Below, piece after piece: positions 16,812 to 25,739 of a stretch of DNA of 64,000 nt. The stretch comes from Pseudomonas versuta. GTDB lineage: Bacteria; Pseudomonadota; Gammaproteobacteria; Pseudomonadales; Pseudomonadaceae. Position 1 is the first letter of the stretch, and each line of letters starts with the position of its first letter. Position numbers and translations under genes: made by a program. The notes beneath the pieces were generated by a model that did not search any database, was not told the DNA's origin, and worked only from the letters and a program-made list of their open reading frames with translations. The DNA lies in contig NZ_CP012676.1 of NCBI RefSeq assembly GCF_001294575.1, positions 2,790,001-2,854,000 on the forward strand, in the 5' to 3' direction.

Positions 16812-16821
16812 TTGTATACAA
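16812..16821. promoter_or_regulatory. TTGTATACAA operator, gcl side
   Basis: A perfect palindrome only 26 bp before the gcl ATG, close enough for bound repressor to block the promoter or early elongation. Confidence 0.7.
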
Positions 16822-16847
16822 TTACAAAACGTAAGAGGCACAAAACG

Positions 16848-18623
16848 ATGAGCAAAATGAGAGCAATCGAAGCCGCCGTTCTGGTGATGCGTCGCGAAGG
16901 TGTCGATACCGCATTCGGTATCCCGGGCGCGGCGATCAATCCGCTGTACTCGGCCCTGCAAAAGGTCGGTGGCATCGATCACGTCCTTGCTCGCCACGTC
17001 GAAGGGGCCTCGCACATGGCTGAGGGTTACACCCGCACCAAAGCCGGCAACATCGGCGTGTGCATCGGCACGTCCGGCCCCGCCGGGACCGACATGGTCA
17101 CCGGCCTGTACAGCGCCTCTGCCGACTCGATCCCGATTCTGTGCATCACCGGCCAGGCACCAAGGGCACGCATGCATAAAGAAGACTTCCAGGCCGTCGA
17201 CATCACCAGCATCGTCAAGCCTGTGACCAAGTGGGCAACCACAGTCATGGAGCCGGGCCAGGTGCCTTATGCCTTCCAGAAAGCCTTTTACGAAATGCGC
17301 TCAGGACGCCCCGGCCCGGTGCTGATCGACCTGCCGTTTGATGTGCAAATGGCTGAAATCGAATTCGATATCGATGCCTACGAACCGATGCCGCTGTCCA
17401 GACCGACCGCGACCCGGGTCCAGGCCGAAAAAGCCTTGCACCTGCTCAACCAGGCCGAGCGTCCGCTGCTGGTCAGTGGTGGCGGCGTGATCAACGCTGA
17501 TGCCAGCGATCTGCTGGTGGAGTTCGCCGAACTGACCGGTATCCCGGTGATTCCCACCCTGATGGGCTGGGGCACGATCGCTGACGATCACCCGCTGATG
17601 GTGGGCATGGTCGGGCTGCAAACCTCCCATCGCTATGGCAACGCCACCCTGCTCAAATCCGACCTGGTGCTGGGCATCGGCAACCGCTGGGCCAACCGTC
17701 ACACCGGCTCGATCGACGTGTACACCGAAGGCCGCACATTTATCCACGTCGACATTGAACCGACCCAGATTGGCCGGGTATTTACCCCCGACCTGGGCAT
17801 CGTTTCCGACGCCGGCGCTGCGCTCAAGGTGTTCCTTGAAGTGGCCCGGGAATGGAAAGCCGCCGGCACCCTGAAGAACCGCAGCGCCTGGCTGCAAGAC
17901 TGTCAGCAGCGCAAAGCCACCCTGCACCGCAAGACCCACTTCGACAACGTGCCGGTCAAACCGCAACGGGTGTACGAAGAGATGAACCAGGTGTTCGGCA
18001 AAGACACCTGCTACGTGAGCACCATCGGTTTATCGCAGATCGCCGGTGCGCAATTCCTCCATGTGTACAAACCGCGTCACTGGATCAACTGCGGCCAGGC
18101 AGGCCCGCTGGGCTGGACCATTCCGGCAGCACTGGGAGTGGTCAAGGCCGATCCGCAACGCAATGTCGTGGCCCTGTCCGGCGACTACGACTTTCAGTTC
18201 ATGATCGAAGAGCTGGCCGTCGGCGCCCAGTTCAATTTGCCGTACATCCATGTGGTGGTGAACAACTCCTACCTGGGGCTGATACGCCAGGCACAGCGCG
18301 GCTTCGAAATGGACTACTGCGTGCAGCTGTCTTTCGACAACCTCAATGCACCTGAGCTCAACGGCTATGGCGTCGACCATGTCGCCGTCGCCGAGGGTCT
18401 GGGCTGCAAGGCGCTGCGGGTATTTGAACCCAATCAAATCCAGCCGGCACTGCGCAAGGCCCAAGAGCTGATCAAGGAGTTCCGCGTACCGGTGGTGGTG
18501 GAAATCATTCTGGAGCGTGTGACCAACATTTCGATGGGCACCGAAATCAACGCGGTCAATGAGTTTGAAGACCTGGCGCTGGTCGGCAACGACGCGCCGA
18601 CCGCCATTTCGATGCTTGATTGA
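16848..18623 (+). CDS. gcl: Glyoxylate carboligase (tartronate-semialdehyde synthase)
   Basis: The 591-residue thiamine-diphosphate enzyme joins two glyoxylate into tartronate semialdehyde and CO2. The N-terminal PYR domain has [13 protein letters not shown] with V51, the residue that in Gcl replaces the catalytic glutamate of related enzymes. The cofactor motif [15 protein letters not shown]...VVVNN lies in the C-terminal domain. Length equals known Gcl. ATG 16848 is preceded by GTAAGAGG. Glyoxylate from AllA at 7083 is the expected substrate. A TTGTATACAA site overlaps the promoter region. Confidence 0.97.
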   Translation: MSKMRAIEAAVLVMRREGVDTAFGIPGAAINPLYSALQKVGGIDHVLARHVEGASHMAEGYTRTKAGNIGVCIGTSGPAGTDMVTGLYSASADSIPILCITGQAPRARMHKEDFQAVDITSIVKPVTKWATTVMEPGQVPYAFQKAFYEMRSGRPGPVLIDLPFDVQMAEIEFDIDAYEPMPLSRPTATRVQAEKALHLLNQAERPLLVSGGGVINADASDLLVEFAELTGIPVIPTLMGWGTIADDHPLMVGMVGLQTSHRYGNATLLKSDLVLGIGNRWANRHTGSIDVYTEGRTFIHVDIEPTQIGRVFTPDLGIVSDAGAALKVFLEVAREWKAAGTLKNRSAWLQDCQQRKATLHRKTHFDNVPVKPQRVYEEMNQVFGKDTCYVSTIGLSQIAGAQFLHVYKPRHWINCGQAGPLGWTIPAALGVVKADPQRNVVALSGDYDFQFMIEELAVGAQFNLPYIHVVVNNSYLGLIRQAQRGFEMDYCVQLSFDNLNAPELNGYGVDHVAVAEGLGCKALRVFEPNQIQPALRKAQELIKEFRVPVVVEIILERVTNISMGTEINAVNEFEDLALVGNDAPTAISMLD

Positions 18624-18679
18624 CTGACTGCGCCCCTCTCACGTCAGGGAGGGGCAAACCCTTTTCACAGGAGTTCACC

Positions 18680-19462
18680 ATGCCGCGTTTTGCCGCCAAC
18701 CTGTCCATGCTGTTCACCGAACAGGATTTCCTTGTCCGTTTTCAAGCGGCTGCCAATGCTGGTTTCCACGGCGTTGAATACCTGTTTCCTTACGACTACA
18801 GCTCGGCCGAGATCAAGGCCCAGCTCGACGCCAACAAGTTGACCCAGGTGCTGTTCAACCTGCCGGCCGGTGACTGGGCCAAGGGTGAGCGCGGCATTGC
18901 CTGCCTCCCTGACCGGGTCGCCGAGTTCCGCGCCGGGGTCGACCTGGCCATCGCTTACGCACAAGTACTGGGCAACGACCAGATCAACTGCCTGGCCGGG
19001 ATCCGCCCCCAGGGCGTGGCAGAGGCCGAGGTTGAAAAAACCCTGGTCAGCAACCTCAAGTACGCGGCCGACAAGCTGCAGGCGGTGGGTATCAAGCTGG
19101 TGATGGAGTCGATCAACACCCTCGACATCCCGGGTTTCTACCTGAACAACACCAAGCAGGCACTGGCCATTCAGGACAAGGTCGGCAGTGCCAACCTGTT
19201 CCTGCAATACGACATCTACCACATGCAAATCATGGAAGGTGACCTGGCCCGCACGATGCAATCGCACCTGGCGCAGATCAACCATATCCAGCTGGCCGAC
19301 AACCCGGGGCGCCACGAGCCCGGCACCGGCGAGATCAATTATCGCTACCTGTTCGACCACCTGGACCGTATTGGCTATCAAGGCTGGGTGGGTTGCGAAT
19401 ACAAGCCGCTGACCAGCACCGAAGCCGGTCTGGCGTGGCTCAAAACCCACAACGCGGTTTAA
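18680..19462 (+). CDS. hyi: Hydroxypyruvate isomerase
   Basis: The 260-residue TIM-barrel isomerase interconverts hydroxypyruvate and tartronate semialdehyde. E143 (in VMESIN) and E240 (in VGCEYKP) match the two active-site glutamates of E. coli Hyi. CACAGGAGTTCACC supports ATG 18680. It lies 56 bp after gcl; a GCCCCTC/GAGGGGC hairpin (18632-18655) between them may tune expression. Confidence 0.95.
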   Translation: MPRFAANLSMLFTEQDFLVRFQAAANAGFHGVEYLFPYDYSSAEIKAQLDANKLTQVLFNLPAGDWAKGERGIACLPDRVAEFRAGVDLAIAYAQVLGNDQINCLAGIRPQGVAEAEVEKTLVSNLKYAADKLQAVGIKLVMESINTLDIPGFYLNNTKQALAIQDKVGSANLFLQYDIYHMQIMEGDLARTMQSHLAQINHIQLADNPGRHEPGTGEINYRYLFDHLDRIGYQGWVGCEYKPLTSTEAGLAWLKTHNAV

Positions 19463-19477
19463 CGGAATGCAAAACTT

Positions 19478-19572
19478 GTAGTCGCTGCCAAAGGCTGCGA
19501 TCGAGCGCGGAGCGGTCGTGCTTTAAAAGCGAAGGTCCTGCGGCCCTTATCGCAGCCTGCGGCAGCGACTAC
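19478..19572. repeat. REP-like inverted repeat, family C
   Basis: GTAGTCGCTGCCAAAGGCTGCGA at the left arm is mirrored by TCGCAGCCTGCGGCAGCGACTAC at the right (arms described in part; each is about 20 bases). It lies between hyi and glxR. The related composite element is at 20511. Confidence 0.8.
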
Positions 19573-19607
19573 AGACCAGGCACCCAATAACAACAAGAGG
19601 ATTTGTC

Positions 19608-20498
19608 ATGGCTAAAATCGGATTTATCGGCACCGGCATCATGGGCTCCCCCATGGCCAGCAACCTGCAAAAGGCCGGGCACAGCCTGTTCCTGTCGACC
19701 CACCACGGCGCGGCGCCTGCCGACCTGGTGGCCGCTGGCGCGATTGCCTTGGCCAGCCCGCGAGAAGTTGCCCAAGAGGCCGAGTTCATCATCGTCATGG
19801 TCCCGGACACCCCGCAGGTCGAAGACGTGCTGTTCAGTGAGGACGGCATCGCTGGCGGCCTGAGCCCGAACAAAGTGGTGATCGACATGAGCTCGATCTC
19901 CCCCACCGCCACCAAGGCCTTCGCTGCAAAGATCAATGCCAAGGGCGCGCAATACCTCGACGCCCCGGTCTCCGGTGGTGAAGTCGGGGCCAAGGCCGGC
20001 ACCTTGAGCATCATGGTCGGCGGCGATGAAACCACCTACGCCCGCGCCCTGGCGCTGCTGCAAAGCATGGGCAAAAACATCACCCTGGTCGGCGGCAACG
20101 GCGACGGTCAAACCGCCAAAGTGGCGAACCAGATCATCGTCGCGCTGAACATTCAGGCGGTGGCTGAAGCACTGGTGTTTGCGGCCAAAAACGGCGCTGA
20201 CCCGGCCAAGGTTCGTGAAGCGCTGATGGGCGGTTTTGCCTCCTCGAAGATCCTCGAAGTGCATGGCGAGCGCATGATCAAAGGCACTTTCGATCCGGGA
20301 TTCCGCATCAGCCTGCACCAGAAAGACCTCAACCTGGCACTGGCCGGAGCCCGCGAACTGGGGATCAACCTGCCCAATACCGCCAATGCGCAACAAGTGT
20401 TCAGCACCTGCGCCGCCCTGGGTGGCAGTAACTGGGATCACTCGGCACTGATCAAAGGCCTGGAACACATGGCCAACTTTTCGATCCGCGACAAATAA
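19608..20498 (+). CDS. glxR: Tartronate semialdehyde reductase
   Basis: The 296-residue NAD(P)-dependent beta-hydroxyacid dehydrogenase reduces tartronate semialdehyde to D-glycerate. The Rossmann motif GFIGTGIMGSPMA spans 5-17, DAPVSGGEVGAK is the substrate motif, and the catalytic lysine lies in GDGQTAKVANQ near residue 170. AAGAGG precedes the ATG. The order gcl-hyi-glxR is the standard pseudomonad one, but the ttuD and pyk genes that follow it in P. aeruginosa are absent here. Confidence 0.95.
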   Translation: MAKIGFIGTGIMGSPMASNLQKAGHSLFLSTHHGAAPADLVAAGAIALASPREVAQEAEFIIVMVPDTPQVEDVLFSEDGIAGGLSPNKVVIDMSSISPTATKAFAAKINAKGAQYLDAPVSGGEVGAKAGTLSIMVGGDETTYARALALLQSMGKNITLVGGNGDGQTAKVANQIIVALNIQAVAEALVFAAKNGADPAKVREALMGGFASSKILEVHGERMIKGTFDPGFRISLHQKDLNLALAGARELGINLPNTANAQQVFSTCAALGGSNWDHSALIKGLEHMANFSIRDK

Positions 20499-20510
20499 CC
20501 CTGAACCACG

Positions 20511-20668
20511 GTAGTCGCTGACCAGGCACGAAGGCTGCGATGCGGGCCGCAGGACCGCGCCTGGCGGTTAAAGGGCGGTTCACGGTAGCGGTTAGTTAGC
20601 GGTTAACCGCTAAGAGCTAAGAGCTGACCGCTAAGAGCTCGCAGCCTTCGTTCCTCGTCAGCGACTAC
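20511..20668. repeat. Composite 158-bp inverted repeat with inner direct repeats, family C
   Basis: Outer arms GTAGTCGCTGACCAGGCACG and the inverse ending CGTCAGCGACTAC enclose GAAGGCTGCGA/TCGCAGCCTTC. The loop holds several GCGGTTA units and AAGAGCT repeats around GCGGTTAACCGC. It is much longer than the other REP elements and is the main content of the glxR to urea-transporter gap. Confidence 0.75.
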
Positions 20669-20697
20669 CCGCACGCGCGCGTGCCACGGAACTCATC

Positions 20698-21609
20698 ATG
20701 AGCTCACCCGCTCTCAGTCCCGCTTGCCCAGACTGGGCCACCGCCCTGTGCGCGGGCTTCAGCCAGATCTTCTTGCAGCGCCACCCGCTGTGCGGAGTCT
20801 TGTGCTTGCTGGCGATTTTGATCAGCGCACCGGGCCTGCTCAGTGGCGCGTTGCTGGGAGGAGTCAGCGGACTCTTGACCGCCCAGCGCCGCGGCTACCC
20901 CAAGGCCGAACGCCAGGCAGGCCTCTACAGTTACAACGGCATTCTGCTGGGGATGTTGCTCAGCCATCAGCTGCAGTGGTCAGCCCTCCTGCCGCTGCTG
21001 ATCATCGCCAGTGCCGGCTTGAGTACCATGCTGATTCACCAGTGGCTAAAACGTACGGCAGACGGGCAAAGTCTGTTGGCCTACACCGCGCCCTTTGTCG
21101 GCATGGGCTGGGTTGTGCTGCATCTCAACACGACTGCGGCGCGGCCCCTGAACCCCGACACGCTAATGAATAGCCTGACGCTGCTTCAGGCCGTATTCAA
21201 AGGCGTCGGTCAGGTCATGTTGCTGCCGCATCCCTTGGCCGGGCTGCTGATTGTGACCGGCTTGTGGCTGAGCAGCTGGCGTACCGCAGCCTGGGCACTG
21301 ACGGGGTCGCTGGCAGGTCTTTTATTCAGTCTGTATCAACAGGAAACGAGCGCGGCGCTCAGCGGGCTTGCCGGCTACAACCCGGTACTGGCCGCCCTGG
21401 CGCTGAGCCAGCAGCGACGTCGGACCTGGCTGCCATTGATCGGCATCGTCGTCACTCTGGTGCTGACACCCGGCTTTATTGCCCTGGGGCTGCCACTGTT
21501 AACCGCACCGTTTATTCTCGCCTGCTGGCTGGTGCATGCCAGTGTGCGGGTACTCAGACCCGCCGCGCCGGAATCCGAAGAGCAATGCAGGTTGCGCATT
21601 GAGCGTTAA
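20698..21609 (+). CDS. Urea transporter (UT family)
   Basis: The 303-residue protein has about ten hydrophobic segments in two similar halves. AGLYSYNGILLGMLLSHQ in the first half and SGLAGYNPVLAALALS in the second are the paired UT-family selectivity motifs. UT proteins are channel-like and let urea cross the inner membrane down its gradient. Urea is released twice in the allantoin pathway nearby (Alc, AllA), so the channel could vent or recapture it. No urease gene is in the window. The start lacks a strong ribosome binding site. Confidence 0.85.
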   Translation: MSSPALSPACPDWATALCAGFSQIFLQRHPLCGVLCLLAILISAPGLLSGALLGGVSGLLTAQRRGYPKAERQAGLYSYNGILLGMLLSHQLQWSALLPLLIIASAGLSTMLIHQWLKRTADGQSLLAYTAPFVGMGWVVLHLNTTAARPLNPDTLMNSLTLLQAVFKGVGQVMLLPHPLAGLLIVTGLWLSSWRTAAWALTGSLAGLLFSLYQQETSAALSGLAGYNPVLAALALSQQRRRTWLPLIGIVVTLVLTPGFIALGLPLLTAPFILACWLVHASVRVLRPAAPESEEQCRLRIER

Positions 21610-21648
21610 TCCTTGAACCTTCCGTCATTTGGGGCTCGAGCAACCTAC

Positions 21649-22470
21649 ATGAATAACAAGGATTGGCGTCAACGCCTGTACGTCATGGTCTTTCAGGCCG
21701 ACACGCCGGCCGGCCGGCGCTTTGATACCACACTGCTGCTGATCATCCTGTGCAGCCTGGTGGTGGTGGTGCTGGACAGTATCGACAGCATTCACCGTGA
21801 CTACGCCGACCTGCTGGCCTACATCGAGTGGGGTTTCACTTTTGTGTTTGCGGTGGAGTACGGCCTGCGCCTGTATTGCTCCCCCAAACCCCTGCGTTAC
21901 GCCTTCAGCTTCTATGGGCTGGTGGACTTGCTGGCGATCGTGCCTGGCATCCTGGCGATTTATTACAGCGACGCGCAGTACCTGCTGATTATCCGCATCA
22001 TCCGCATGCTGCGCATCTTCCGGGTGCTCAAACTGGTGCCGTATCTGAGCCAGGCCAATTACCTGCTCTCGGCCCTGCGGGGCAGCAAACAGAAAATCAT
22101 CGTATTTCTGGTCGGCGTATCGACGCTGGTCACCGTGTTCGGCACCTTGATGTATGTCGTTGAAGGCCCGGAAAACGGCTTTACCAGTATCCCGGTGAGT
22201 ATCTACTGGGCGATCGTGACGCTGACCACTGTGGGCTACGGTGACATCGTGCCGCAAACGGTGCTCGGACGAATCATTTCGGCCATGGTCATGATCACGG
22301 GTTACTCGATCATCGCCGTGCCCACCGGTATCTTTACCGCCGAGCTGGCCAACGCCATGCGCGGCGAGCAACTGGAGCACGACTGCCCTGCATGCAAGAA
22401 ACAACGTCACGAACAGTCCGCCTCATTTTGTTCGCGCTGTGGCAACGCACTCTTTACTAAAAATGCATAA
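21649..22470 (+). CDS. Voltage-gated-type potassium channel with C-terminal zinc ribbon
   Basis: The 273-residue protein has six hydrophobic segments in the Kv pattern: an arginine-rich S4 (IRIIRMLRIFRVLKL, 115-129), a pore loop with the selectivity filter TVGYGD (194-199), and S6. The C-terminus ends in CPAC-x11-CSRC (Cys 246, 249, 261, 264), a zinc-ribbon-like module. ATG 21649 is preferred over a TTG at 21613; neither has a good ribosome binding site. It likely conducts K+ across the inner membrane. The metal site might sense zinc or redox state (speculative). Confidence 0.85.
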   Translation: MNNKDWRQRLYVMVFQADTPAGRRFDTTLLLIILCSLVVVVLDSIDSIHRDYADLLAYIEWGFTFVFAVEYGLRLYCSPKPLRYAFSFYGLVDLLAIVPGILAIYYSDAQYLLIIRIIRMLRIFRVLKLVPYLSQANYLLSALRGSKQKIIVFLVGVSTLVTVFGTLMYVVEGPENGFTSIPVSIYWAIVTLTTVGYGDIVPQTVLGRIISAMVMITGYSIIAVPTGIFTAELANAMRGEQLEHDCPACKKQRHEQSASFCSRCGNALFTKNA

Positions 22471-22503
22471 CCAAAGCACTTTTAAATCTTTTAAGGACTA
22501 TAC

Positions 22504-22525
22504 GCCAGCGACTATAGTCGCTGGC
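22504..22525. promoter_or_regulatory. Perfect 22-bp palindrome before sbp
   Basis: GCCAGCGACTA is followed immediately by its exact complement, with no loop. It lies 34 bp after the potassium-channel stop and 39 bp before sbp. It could be a terminator, an operator for the sulfate gene, or a degenerate family C REP (it shares AGCGACTA). Confidence 0.5.
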
Positions 22526-22563
22526 AATTTGCCCCTATTGCTCCCTATAACAAGGAATGCGCA

Positions 22564-23568
22564 GTGAAAAAACTTTTTAGTGCATCAATCCTGGCCGCCG
22601 GCCTGGCCCTTGGCAGCATTGCTCATGCAGCCACCCCGCCGCCGTTGCTAAACGTGTCCTACGACGTAATGCGCGACTTCTACAAGGACTACAACGCCGC
22701 CTTCCAGAAACACTGGGAGGCCGAGCATGGCAACAAGCTCAATGTGCAAATGTCCTTCGGCGGTTCGAGCAAACAGGCCCGATCGGTGATTGATGGCCTG
22801 CCGGCTGACGTGATAACCATGAACATGGCCACCGACATCAACGCCCTGGCGGACAACGGCCAACTGGTCCCGCAAAACTGGGTCACCCGCCTGCCGGACA
22901 ACAGCGCACCCTTCACTTCCGCCACCGTGTTTATCGTGCGCAAGGGCAACCCCAAAGCCCTGAAAGACTGGCCGGACCTGCTCAAGGACGGCGTGCAAGT
23001 GATAGTACCCAACCCGAAAACCTCGGGTAACGGGCGCTACACCTTCCTCTCGGCCTGGGGCTACGTGCTGAAAAACGGCGGCGATGAAACCAAGGCCAAA
23101 GAGTTCGTCGGCAAACTGTTCAAGCAAGCCCCTGTGCTGGACACCGGCGGCCGTGCAGCCACCACCACCTTTATGACCAACCAGATCGGCGACGTACTGG
23201 TGACCTTCGAAAACGAAGCTGAAATGATTGCCCGTGAATTTGGTCGCGACCAGTTCGAAGTGATCTACCCGAGCGTATCGGCCGAAGCCGAGCCACCAGT
23301 GACCGTCGTCGACAAGGTGGTGGACAAAAAAGGCACCCGCGCAACGGCCGAAGAGTACCTGAAGTACCTGTGGTCGCCAGAAGGCCAGGAAATTGCGGCT
23401 AAAAACTACCTGCGTCCACGGGACAAGGCAGTACTGGCCAAGTACGACGACCGTTTCCCGAAAGTCGATTTCCTGTCGGTTGAAAAAACCTTCGGCGACT
23501 GGCGCGACGTGCAGAAAAAGTACTTCAACGACGGCGGCGTGTTCGACCAGATCTACAACGGTCAATAA
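22564..23568 (+). CDS. sbp: Periplasmic sulfate-binding protein
   Basis: The 334-residue protein has a signal peptide of about 22 residues ending AHA, then the sulfate-binding signatures LNVSYDVMRDFYKDYN, QMSFGGSSKQARSVIDG and PNPKTSGNGRYTFLSAWGY. It delivers sulfate to the CysTWA ABC importer, whose genes are not here; an sbp gene apart from its permease is common in pseudomonads. It starts with GTG at 22564 after AAGGAATG. It is probably sulfur-starvation regulated, but no certain CysB site was identified. Confidence 0.93.
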   Translation: MKKLFSASILAAGLALGSIAHAATPPPLLNVSYDVMRDFYKDYNAAFQKHWEAEHGNKLNVQMSFGGSSKQARSVIDGLPADVITMNMATDINALADNGQLVPQNWVTRLPDNSAPFTSATVFIVRKGNPKALKDWPDLLKDGVQVIVPNPKTSGNGRYTFLSAWGYVLKNGGDETKAKEFVGKLFKQAPVLDTGGRAATTTFMTNQIGDVLVTFENEAEMIAREFGRDQFEVIYPSVSAEAEPPVTVVDKVVDKKGTRATAEEYLKYLWSPEGQEIAAKNYLRPRDKAVLAKYDDRFPKVDFLSVEKTFGDWRDVQKKYFNDGGVFDQIYNGQ

Positions 23569-23599
23569 CCCCCACCCACTCCAGCAGGAGCAATCTTGT

Positions 23600-23673
23600 C
23601 TGTAGGAGCGAGCTTGCTCGCGAGCTCTTAGTTACTGCGTTGAAAAAGCTCGCGAGCAAGCTCGCTCCTACAG
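23600..23673. repeat. REP palindrome, family A
   Basis: CTGTAGGAGCGAGCTTGCTC with its inverse ending AAGCTCGCTCCTACAG, between sbp and topB. Confidence 0.92.
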
Positions 23674-23786
23674 GCGGGTTCGCGCCCATACCACAGCTGT
23701 ACAAAAACACAGTAAAAACAGTTGCCCTTCAGCCATTCTCTGCCATGCTGTGCACCTTCTGCGCGGCATGATGAATGAGTGGAGCT

Positions 23787-25724
23787 ATGCGGCTGTTTCT
23801 GTGTGAAAAACCTTCCCAGGCCAAAGATATTGCTGCCGTGCTCGGTGCCAGCCGACGCGGTGATGGCTGCTGGGTGGGCCCCGCTGTCACCGTTACCTGG
23901 TGCATTGGCCACTTGCTCGAAACCGCCCCGCCCGATGCCTACGACGAGCGCTACAAGCGCTGGGTGCTGGCTGACCTGCCGATCATTCCCGAAAAGTGGA
24001 AAATGCGCGTCAAACCCAAAACCGCCAGCCAGTTCAAGGCCGTCAAGCGCCTGCTCGGTGAAGCCAGCGAACTGGTGATCGCCACCGACGCCGATCGCGA
24101 AGGCGAAATGATCGCCCGTGAACTGGTCGAACACTGCCGCTACCGCGGGCCGATCCAGCGCTTGTGGCTGTCAGCCCTGGATGACGCGTCCATTCGTAAG
24201 GCCCTGGCTGCCCTCAAGCCGGGCAGCGAGACCTTCAACCTCTACCATTCGGCCCTGGGCCGCTCGCGGGCCGACTGGCTGATCGGGATGAACATGAGCC
24301 GCCTGTTCACCCTGCTCGGGCGCCAGTCCGGCTATCAGGGCGTACTGCCGGTGGGCCGGGTACAAACCCCGACCCTGCGCCTGGTGGTCGACCGCGATCG
24401 CAGCATCAGCGACTTTGTGCCCGTGGCGTACTGGGCCATAGACGTGCAGCTCAAACACGACTGCCAGCTGTTTACTGCGCAGTGGCGGGCCGATCCCGAC
24501 ACCTGCGACGATCAGGATCGCTGCCTCAATCAGGCCCATGCACAACAGGCCGCCAACGCCATCAACAGCGCCGGCAGTGCCCGGGTGAGCAAGCTGCGTA
24601 CCGAACGCATGCGTGAAGTCGCACCACTGCCATTCGACCTCGGCACGCTGCAAGAAGTGTGTTCGAAAAAGCTCGGCCTCGGCGCCCAGGAAACCCTGGA
24701 CATCGCCCAGGCGCTGTACGAAACCTACAAGGTCGTCACCTACCCGCGCAGCGACTGTGGCTACCTGCCGCAAAGCCAGCACAGCGAAGCAGCATCTATT
24801 CTGGCGGCCCTGCAGCAAGCCGACCCGTCACTGGCACCGCTGGCCGGACACCTCGACCCGCAACGCCGCTCCCGGGCCTGGAACGACGCCAAAGTCAGTG
24901 CCCACCACGGCATCATTCCCACGGCGGCGGCGAAAAATCTGGAACGCCTGACAGGCAAGCACCGGGCGGTGTATACCCTGATTCGCGCACGCTATCTGGC
25001 GCAGTTCCTGCCCAACCACGAATACGACCGCACCCAGGCTGACTTCGATTGCGCCGGCCAGGCCCTGCGCGCCGTGGGCAAGCAAATTGTCGAACCCGGC
25101 TGGAAACGCGCCCTGCCCGAAGCCCTCGCGCCGGCCAAGGGCCGCGAAGCCCCCGCCCCGCAACCCTTGCCGATCCTGCGCGAGGGCCTGGACTGCGCGA
25201 TTGCCAACGTCCACCTCAAAGACCTGTGGACCCAGCCACCCAAGCCTTTCACCGAAGGCGACCTGATCAAGGCGATGAAAAACGTCGCCAAACTGGTGCA
25301 GGACCCGCTGCTCAAACAAAAGCTCAAGGACACCACCGGCATCGGCACCGAGGCCACCCGCGCCGGGATCATTCAGGGCCTGCTGGATCGTGGCTACCTG
25401 ATCAAGAACGGCAAGGCGCTGGCCGCCACTGCACCGGCCTTCAGCCTGATCGACGCGGTGCCCCGCGCCATCGCCGACCCCGGCACCACGGCCATCTGGG
25501 AGCAAGCGCTGGACATGGTGCAAAGCGGCGAGATGACCCTGGAAACCTTCGTCGCCAAGCAGGCGGCGTGGATGAGCAAACATATCGCCCGCTGCAGTGG
25601 CATGACCATGACCATCAGCGGCCCCGCCAGCCCGGCGGGCACTGCCCCGGCGTGGAAGAAAAAGCGTAAGGGGCCGCCCGCCAAGGCAAAGCCAAAACGG
25701 GCGGTAAAAGCTAAAAGCACTTGA
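23787..25724 (+). CDS. topB: DNA topoisomerase III (type IA)
   Basis: The 645-residue enzyme starts MRLFLCEKPSQAKDIA, the TOPRIM domain N-terminus, with ATDADREGEMIA (about 92-103) as the metal/acidic motif. The catalytic tyrosine is Y319 in YPRSDCGYLP, followed by HHGIIPTA and TGIGTEATRAGII. It cuts one strand and passes another, decatenating DNA. A basic lysine-rich tail ends the protein. ATG 23787 gives the family start, but its GGAG is very close; ATG 23775 is an alternative adding four residues. Confidence 0.94.
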   Translation: MRLFLCEKPSQAKDIAAVLGASRRGDGCWVGPAVTVTWCIGHLLETAPPDAYDERYKRWVLADLPIIPEKWKMRVKPKTASQFKAVKRLLGEASELVIATDADREGEMIARELVEHCRYRGPIQRLWLSALDDASIRKALAALKPGSETFNLYHSALGRSRADWLIGMNMSRLFTLLGRQSGYQGVLPVGRVQTPTLRLVVDRDRSISDFVPVAYWAIDVQLKHDCQLFTAQWRADPDTCDDQDRCLNQAHAQQAANAINSAGSARVSKLRTERMREVAPLPFDLGTLQEVCSKKLGLGAQETLDIAQALYETYKVVTYPRSDCGYLPQSQHSEAASILAALQQADPSLAPLAGHLDPQRRSRAWNDAKVSAHHGIIPTAAAKNLERLTGKHRAVYTLIRARYLAQFLPNHEYDRTQADFDCAGQALRAVGKQIVEPGWKRALPEALAPAKGREAPAPQPLPILREGLDCAIANVHLKDLWTQPPKPFTEGDLIKAMKNVAKLVQDPLLKQKLKDTTGIGTEATRAGIIQGLLDRGYLIKNGKALAATAPAFSLIDAVPRAIADPGTTAIWEQALDMVQSGEMTLETFVAKQAAWMSKHIARCSGMTMTISGPASPAGTAPAWKKKRKGPPAKAKPKRAVKAKST

Positions 25725-25739
25725 GCCAGAGGCTGTCGG

